Origin: DASYRM01 sp036004405
Lineage (GTDB): Bacteria > Acidobacteriota > Vicinamibacteria > Vicinamibacterales > UBA2999
Direction: 5' to 3'
Length of the DNA stretch: 64,000 nt
NCBI GenBank assembly: GCA_036004405.1
Contig: DASYRM010000001.1
Coordinates: forward strand, 12,010-76,009
Shown: piece after piece, positions 59,497 to 64,000 of the stretch
How positions within the stretch are numbered: the stretch's first letter is position 1
How the letters are laid out: each line of letters opens with the position of its first letter
Notes under the pieces: generated by a model
Database searches by the model: none
Seen by the model: only the letters and a program-made list of their open reading frames with translations
What the model was told of the DNA's origin: nothing
Made by a program: the position numbers and the translations under genes

Positions 59497-59518
59497 TCAC
59501 TTGCATGTTGCAAGTTAC
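59497..59518. promoter_or_regulatory. Palindromic operator candidate for HxlR regulator
   Basis: ACTTGCA-TGT-TGCAAGT is a perfect dyad, extending to 9 of 10 matches (GTCACTTGCA / TGCAAGTTAC). It lies between the divergent DUF5916 and HxlR genes, 24 bp from the first and 23 bp from the second. Spaced half-sites like these suit a dimeric HxlR protein that could repress both genes. Confidence 0.6.
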
Positions 59519-59538
59519 TCTCGGGAGAGGGGGCCGAG

Positions 59539-59922
59539 ATGAAGAAGCCGGCGAAAGCACGGGCGGCGACTGCGGCACTCCGCCGATCGCGCTGCCCGGT
59601 GTCGTGCACGCTCGACGTGCTCGGCGATCGATGGACGCTCCTCGTCGTGCGGGACCTGATGAGAGGCAAACGGCGCTTCGCAAAACTCGCGGACTCGCCT
59701 GAACGTATCCCCACGAACATCCTGGCCGACCGTCTGAAACGCCTCGTCGGCCTCGGCGTCGTCCAGTCGCGGCAGTACAGCGATCATCCGCCCCGGGTCG
59801 AGTATCAGCTCACCGCCAAGGGAGAGGACTTGCGCCCGGTCCTGGGGGCGATGGTCGACTGGGGAATCAGGCACGCCGGCGGCAGAGTGCCGCCGCCTCT
59901 CCCTCCGAAGCCGGAGGGCTAG
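59539..59922 (+). CDS. HxlR-family transcriptional regulator
   Basis: Winged-helix regulator of 127 residues. The N-terminal RCPVSCTLDVLGDRWTLLVV with its conserved Cys residues and LMRGKRRFAKLADSPERIPT, NILADRLKRLVGLGVV is the HxlR/YodB pattern, in which Cys may sense redox or quinones. GGGAGAGGGGG precedes the ATG. The stop overlaps that of lpdA on the other strand in a shared CTAG. Likely regulator of itself and the divergent DUF5916 gene. Confidence 0.9.
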   Translation: MKKPAKARAATAALRRSRCPVSCTLDVLGDRWTLLVVRDLMRGKRRFAKLADSPERIPTNILADRLKRLVGLGVVQSRQYSDHPPRVEYQLTAKGEDLRPVLGAMVDWGIRHAGGRVPPPLPPKPEG

Positions 59923-61328
59923 GTCCTTTTCGGCTTGTGCACATGCGCGCTTTCGCCGAAAAACACATCCGCCGCTTCCATGACCGTTTCCGACAACGTC
60001 GGATGCGGATGGATGGTCAGCTTCAGGTCTGAGGCGAGCGCGCCCATCTCGATGGCGAGCGTGCCTTCGGAGATGAGCTCGCCGGCACCGACGCCGACGA
60101 TGCCTACTCCGAGAATGCGTTCGGTCTCGGGATCGATGATGAGCTTCGTGAGGCCATCCGGACGATCGAGCGTTCTCGCGCGGCCGGATGCCGTCCATGG
60201 ATACTTGGCGATGTCGATCGGAATGTTCTGCCTCCGCGCGTCGGTTTCGGTCAGCCCCGTCCACGCGAGCTCAGGATCGGTGAACACGACAGCCGGGATC
60301 GCGCGCGGCTCGAATATCGACGACTTGCCGTGAATGGCCTCGACGGCCACGCGAGCTTCGTGGGACGCCTTGTGCGCCAGCATCGGATCGCCGGCGACGT
60401 CGCCGATGGCAAAGATCGTGGGCTCCGTGGTGCGTCGTTGCCCATCAACTTCGATGAACCCGCGTTGATTCACTCGCACCTTGGTCGTGTCGAGCCCGGC
60501 GATCGCGGAGTTCGGGCGGCGGCCGACTGCAACGAGCACGCGATCGAAGAATTGCGCTCCGCGCGGAGCATTCTTTCCTTCGAACGAGACCGCGAGCCCC
60601 TTCCTGTCGTCCTTCACGCTCGTGACCTTTGTCTCGAGCAGAATCGCTTCCGCGTACGTCTCCATGCGCCTGGCGACTATGGCGGCGAGATCGCGATCGG
60701 CGCCAGGCAGTAGGCCGTCTGTCATTTCGACGATGGTCACTTTCGAGCCGAGCGCGCCGTACACGGTTCCGAGCTCGAGCCCAATGTAGCCGCCTCCGAC
60801 AACCAACAGCCGGCTCGGCACGTCGGGCAGCTCGAGCGCGGTTGTCGAATCGAGCACCTTCGGGCTGTCGATCGACACGTTCGGAACCTTGGTCGGCTGC
60901 GACCCGGTCGCGACGATCACATAGTCGGCATCGACCGACTGCCTTCCACCCGGTGTGTCGACGCGTAACGTCTTCGCATCAACGAACGACGCGCGTCCCT
61001 GGATGTAGGTGATCTTCCGGGACTTCGCCAGAAGTCCGAGCCCGCCGGTCTGCTTCTTGACGACCTCATCTTTCCACGCGCGCAGCTTGTCCACATCGAT
61101 CGCCAGTCGGTCGAACGACAGGCCGAACGCGGTCGCGTGCCTGGCGTCGTCGAGCAGTCTGGCCGCGTGCAGCAACGCCTTCGAGGGAATACAGCCGCGA
61201 AACGTGCAGACGCCACCTGGATTCGGATCGGCATCGATAAGCGTGACCTGCATGCCAAGGTCCGCGGCACGAAAAGCGGCGACGTAGCCGCCGGGGCCCG
61301 CGCCTATGACTGCGAGACGTGTATTCAT
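59919..61328 (-). CDS. lpdA: Dihydrolipoyl dehydrogenase
   Basis: FAD-dependent disulfide oxidoreductase of 469 residues. FAD-binding VIGAGPGGYVAAFRAADLG, redox-active Cys41 and Cys46 in GGVCTFRGCIPSK, NAD-binding VVGGGYIGLELG, second FAD motif IFAIGDVAGDPMLAH and the C-terminal His-Glu pair in HPHPTLSET are all intact. It reoxidises lipoyl groups of 2-oxoacid dehydrogenases. It starts 2 bp after an RND pump gene instead of beside E1/E2 genes, so its partner complex must lie elsewhere or it has another role. Confidence 0.92.
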   Translation of the reverse strand: MNTRLAVIGAGPGGYVAAFRAADLGMQVTLIDADPNPGGVCTFRGCIPSKALLHAARLLDDARHATAFGLSFDRLAIDVDKLRAWKDEVVKKQTGGLGLLAKSRKITYIQGRASFVDAKTLRVDTPGGRQSVDADYVIVATGSQPTKVPNVSIDSPKVLDSTTALELPDVPSRLLVVGGGYIGLELGTVYGALGSKVTIVEMTDGLLPGADRDLAAIVARRMETYAEAILLETKVTSVKDDRKGLAVSFEGKNAPRGAQFFDRVLVAVGRRPNSAIAGLDTTKVRVNQRGFIEVDGQRRTTEPTIFAIGDVAGDPMLAHKASHEARVAVEAIHGKSSIFEPRAIPAVVFTDPELAWTGLTETDARRQNIPIDIAKYPWTASGRARTLDRPDGLTKLIIDPETERILGVGIVGVGAGELISEGTLAIEMGALASDLKLTIHPHPTLSETVMEAADVFFGESAHVHKPKRT

Positions 61329-61330
61329 AG

Positions 61331-64000
61331 CTAGCCTGCGACAGGCTCCGGCTCCGCTGGCAGCGAAGGAGCGGCGTCCTTATCGCTTGCTGCCGGCTTG
61401 ATCTTGAACCAGATCGCGTACAGCGCTGGCAGGAACACCAGCGTGAGGATCGTGCCGCCGAAGGTTCCACCGATCAACGTGTACGCGAGCGTTCCCCAGA
61501 ACACGGAATGGGTGAGCGGAATGAACGCCAGCATGGCGGCGAGCGCGGTCAGGATGACCGGACGAGACCGCTGCACCGTAGCCTCGACCACGGCATCGAA
61601 TGGCGCCAAGCCCTCCTGCTCGTTGTGGCGGATCTGCCCGATCAGGATCAGCGTGTTACGCATCAGGATTCCGGACAGCGCGATCAGCCCGACCAGCGCA
61701 TTGATGCCGAACGGTTGCTGGAACAGGAGCAGGGTCGGGATGACTCCGATGAGGCCGAGCGGTGCGGTGGCGAACACCATCGTCATCATGGAGATCGATC
61801 GGACCTGGAAGATGATAGTGATCAGCGTGAGCGCGATCATGATCGGGAAGAGCGGCGCCAAGGCGCGATTTGCCTTGCCGGATTCCTCGATGGAGCCGCC
61901 CTGCTCGATGCGGTAGCCCGCCGGCAGTCGGGCGATGAGGGGCTGCAGCTCTTTCCAGATGACGGTGGATACGTCCGGCGGTTGCAGGCCCTCGGCAATG
62001 TCTCCGCGCACGGTGATCGTCGGCGTCCGATCGCGGCGACGCAGGATCGGGTCTTCCGTGCGGATGTCCACCGTTCCGATTTGCGAGAGTGGAATCCGTT
62101 GGCCCGCCGCTCCCACGAGCGTGAAATCACCAATCCGGCTCGGATCGAGCCGCGCGGTTCCCGCAGAACGGGCCGTGACCTGCACCGAACGGATATCTTC
62201 GCGGACGTCGGTGATCGGGATGCCGGTCAACAGGAATTGGAGCTGTTGTGCGATGTCGCTCGACGTCAACCCGATGCTCTGGAGCCTGTCCTGATCGAGC
62301 GCAAAACGCAACGACGGCACGCGCTCGCCCCAGTCGGTGTTGGTCGTTCTCATCAGCGGGCTGGCGCGCATCACGACCAGTGCCTGCGCCGCAATCTCAC
62401 GCAGCGTGTCGGGGTCGGGCCCCATCACTCGGAACGCCACCGGGAACGGCGAGTACGGGCCGAACACGAGCTGCGTGACGCGCACGCGCGCCTCCGGCGC
62501 GAGACCCTCGGCGACTGCCTCACGCAGCTTGAATTTCAGGGCTTCGCGCGCCGCCTCACTGCCCGTCAAGGCCACAACTTTTGCGAACGAGGGATCGGGT
62601 AACTCCGGTGCCATGGCCAGATAGAAGCGCGGCGAGCCCTGGCCCACGTACGCCGTCACGATCGTGGCTTCCGGCTGCCTGGCCAGCCACGCTTCAACCT
62701 TGGCGGTCGCGGCACTCGTCTGCTCGATGGACGTCCCATACGGCATCTGCACTTCGACCAGCACCTCCGGTCGATCGGACGTCGGAAAGAATTGCTGCTT
62801 GACGACGCCCAGGCCCAACACCGCGACGATGAACGCCCCGACCACGCTGCCCGCCACCAGCCATTTGCGGCGAACGACCAGACCCAGAAGCCGGCGGAAG
62901 CGGTTGTAGTGCGGCGTGTCGTAGATCGCCTCATGCCCGCCCTCGCGCTTCGCAATGTTCGGGAGCAGCTTCACTCCCAGGTACGGCGTGAACACAACGG
63001 CCACGACCCAGGATGCGATGAGCGCGATGCCGACGATCCAGAACATGTTGCTGGTGTACTCGCCGGCGGTCGACCTGGCGAAGCCGTTCGGCATGAAGCC
63101 GATCGCGGTCACCAGCGTGCCGGCGAGCATGGGTGCGGCCGTATGGCTCCACGCATAGGCCGCCGCACGGACGCGGTCGTAACCTTCCTCCATCTTCACG
63201 ACCATCATCTCGATGGCGATGATCGCATCGTCGACGAGGAGTCCCAGTGCGAGGATCAACGAGCCGAGCGTGATCCGGTCGAAGTCCTTGCCGGTGGCCG
63301 CCATTACGACGAAGACCGCAGCCAGGGTCAGAGGCACCGCCGCCGCGACGACGATGCCGACGCGCCATCCCATGCTGAGGAAGCTCACGAGCATCACCAC
63401 GCCGAGGGCGAAGAAGAACTTCACCATGAACTCGTCGACGGCGGTCCGAATGTTGACGGACTGGTCCGTGACCTTGGAGAGGCGCATGCCGAGCGGCATC
63501 TCCGCATTGATCGCCGCGGCCTCGTTCTCCAGCGCCTCGCCAAGCTCGAGGCCGTTCCACGCCTCGCGCATGACGACGCCGAGCAGCAACGTCGGTTCGC
63601 CGTTGTTGCGGATCAGGAAGGTCGCCGGATCCTCGTAGCCCCGCGTCACGTCGGCGATGTCGGCGAGCGTGAGCGTACGACCCTGTGCGGCGACGGGGGT
63701 ATTCCGGATCTCTTCCAGATCGTCGATCGCGCCGTCCAGCCGGATAAACACCTGCGGCCCCTTGGCGTCGATCGAGCCCGCGGGCGTCATAACGTTCCGG
63801 CTGTTGAGCGCGGCGAAGAGGTCTCGGGGTGACACGCCCAGGGTCGCGAGGCGGTCGGAGGAGAACTCGACGAAGATCCGTTCCGCTTGCTCGCCGATGA
63901 TGTTCACCTTCTTGACGCCCGGCACGTGCAGCAATCGCTGGCGCAGGACCTCCGCATCACGGACGAGGGTTCGATGCGGCTCACCCTTCGCCTTCAACGC
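61331..64000 (-). CDS. RND efflux permease, 5' end beyond the window
   Basis: Inner-membrane proton-driven pump subunit, AcrB/CusA superfamily. About 889 residues are present, covering most of the protein; full RND permeases have about 1030-1070, so roughly 150 N-terminal residues lie outside. Membrane helices cluster at two places, consistent with repeats of six. The motif LGLLVDDAIIAIEMMVVKME carries the paired Asp of the proton relay. LILIGQIRHNEQEG near the end is the matching helix of the second half. The segment GVKKVNIIGEQAERIFVEF is porter-domain. Drug/HAE type is more likely than heavy-metal type. Confidence 0.9.
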   Translation of the reverse strand, partial: ALKAKGEPHRTLVRDAEVLRQRLLHVPGVKKVNIIGEQAERIFVEFSSDRLATLGVSPRDLFAALNSRNVMTPAGSIDAKGPQVFIRLDGAIDDLEEIRNTPVAAQGRTLTLADIADVTRGYEDPATFLIRNNGEPTLLLGVVMREAWNGLELGEALENEAAAINAEMPLGMRLSKVTDQSVNIRTAVDEFMVKFFFALGVVMLVSFLSMGWRVGIVVAAAVPLTLAAVFVVMAATGKDFDRITLGSLILALGLLVDDAIIAIEMMVVKMEEGYDRVRAAAYAWSHTAAPMLAGTLVTAIGFMPNGFARSTAGEYTSNMFWIVGIALIASWVVAVVFTPYLGVKLLPNIAKREGGHEAIYDTPHYNRFRRLLGLVVRRKWLVAGSVVGAFIVAVLGLGVVKQQFFPTSDRPEVLVEVQMPYGTSIEQTSAATAKVEAWLARQPEATIVTAYVGQGSPRFYLAMAPELPDPSFAKVVALTGSEAAREALKFKLREAVAEGLAPEARVRVTQLVFGPYSPFPVAFRVMGPDPDTLREIAAQALVVMRASPLMRTTNTDWGERVPSLRFALDQDRLQSIGLTSSDIAQQLQFLLTGIPITDVREDIRSVQVTARSAGTARLDPSRIGDFTLVGAAGQRIPLSQIGTVDIRTEDPILRRRDRTPTITVRGDIAEGLQPPDVSTVIWKELQPLIARLPAGYRIEQGGSIEESGKANRALAPLFPIMIALTLITIIFQVRSISMMTMVFATAPLGLIGVIPTLLLFQQPFGINALVGLIALSGILMRNTLILIGQIRHNEQEGLAPFDAVVEATVQRSRPVILTALAAMLAFIPLTHSVFWGTLAYTLIGGTFGGTILTLVFLPALYAIWFKIKPAASDKDAAPSLPAEPEPVAG

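Overview
The window is high-GC DNA with dense coding on both strands. It most likely comes from a soil-type Acidobacteriota, perhaps the Vicinamibacteria side of the phylum. This is an inference from a TIGR03435-family protein (a family expanded in soil Acidobacteria), a CBM9/DUF5916 outer-membrane protein, ECF42-type sigma factors with DGPF (YCII) proteins, and very large HAMP-repeat hybrid kinases. No rRNA, tRNA, CRISPR array, prophage or complete insertion sequence was seen.

Layout. (1) 18-8002: RsmE, a secreted trypsin-like protease, an ECF42 sigma factor, a sulfotransferase, then an ECF42/DGPF cluster (YCII, YCII, DoxX, sigma factor, YCII, VOC protein) and a TMEM175-like channel. Three start regions in this cluster share a GTCGA-N13-CGTTCGAC-like promoter candidate at constant spacing. 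(2) 8007-17466: signalling block with a triple-GAF sigma-54 activator, a PAS histidine kinase with an atypical LuxR-type regulator, a coiled-coil porin, an MCP and CheW. (3) 16993-22233: SGNH-like protein, ferritin-like protein, TobZ/NodU-type carbamoyltransferase, DUF5989 membrane peptide and methyltransferase, probably a small O-carbamoylation cassette. (4) 22332-25025: NTF2-like protein, TIGR03435 protein, Tat-exported VOC protein and a frameshifted cyclase. (5) 25196-34461: a 2384-residue soluble kinase with 14 tandem 92-residue HAMP units, GAF, kinase and three receivers, followed after 5 bp by a second hybrid kinase. (6) 34577-52822: metabolic, repair and regulatory genes (PIG-L deacetylase, PLP decarboxylase, DinB, methyltransferases, MutM, MetE-like, Ogt, Ada-AlkA, cupredoxin lipoprotein, diguanylate cyclase, periplasmic aldolase, amidohydrolase). 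(7) 52823-57246: accessory patch with two gene remnants, two ArsR/SRPBCC pairs and a toxin-antitoxin locus in which a ParD-like antitoxin head is fused in frame to the tail of a HigB toxin, next to HigA. (8) 57247-64000: DUF5916 protein, HxlR regulator, dihydrolipoyl dehydrogenase and a truncated RND pump gene at the window edge.

Between genes there is a dispersed family of short palindromes (GTAG-RGGC-core-GCC type) whose arms differ between copies but stay self-complementary. They often supply the stop codon of the adjacent gene. There is also a 166-bp MITE-like element with inverted ends of about 38 bp, and AGCCCAR-type tandem repeats at gene ends. The strongest candidates for novelty are the ParD-HigB chimera, the HAMP-repeat kinase, the ECF42 promoter set and the intergenic palindrome family.
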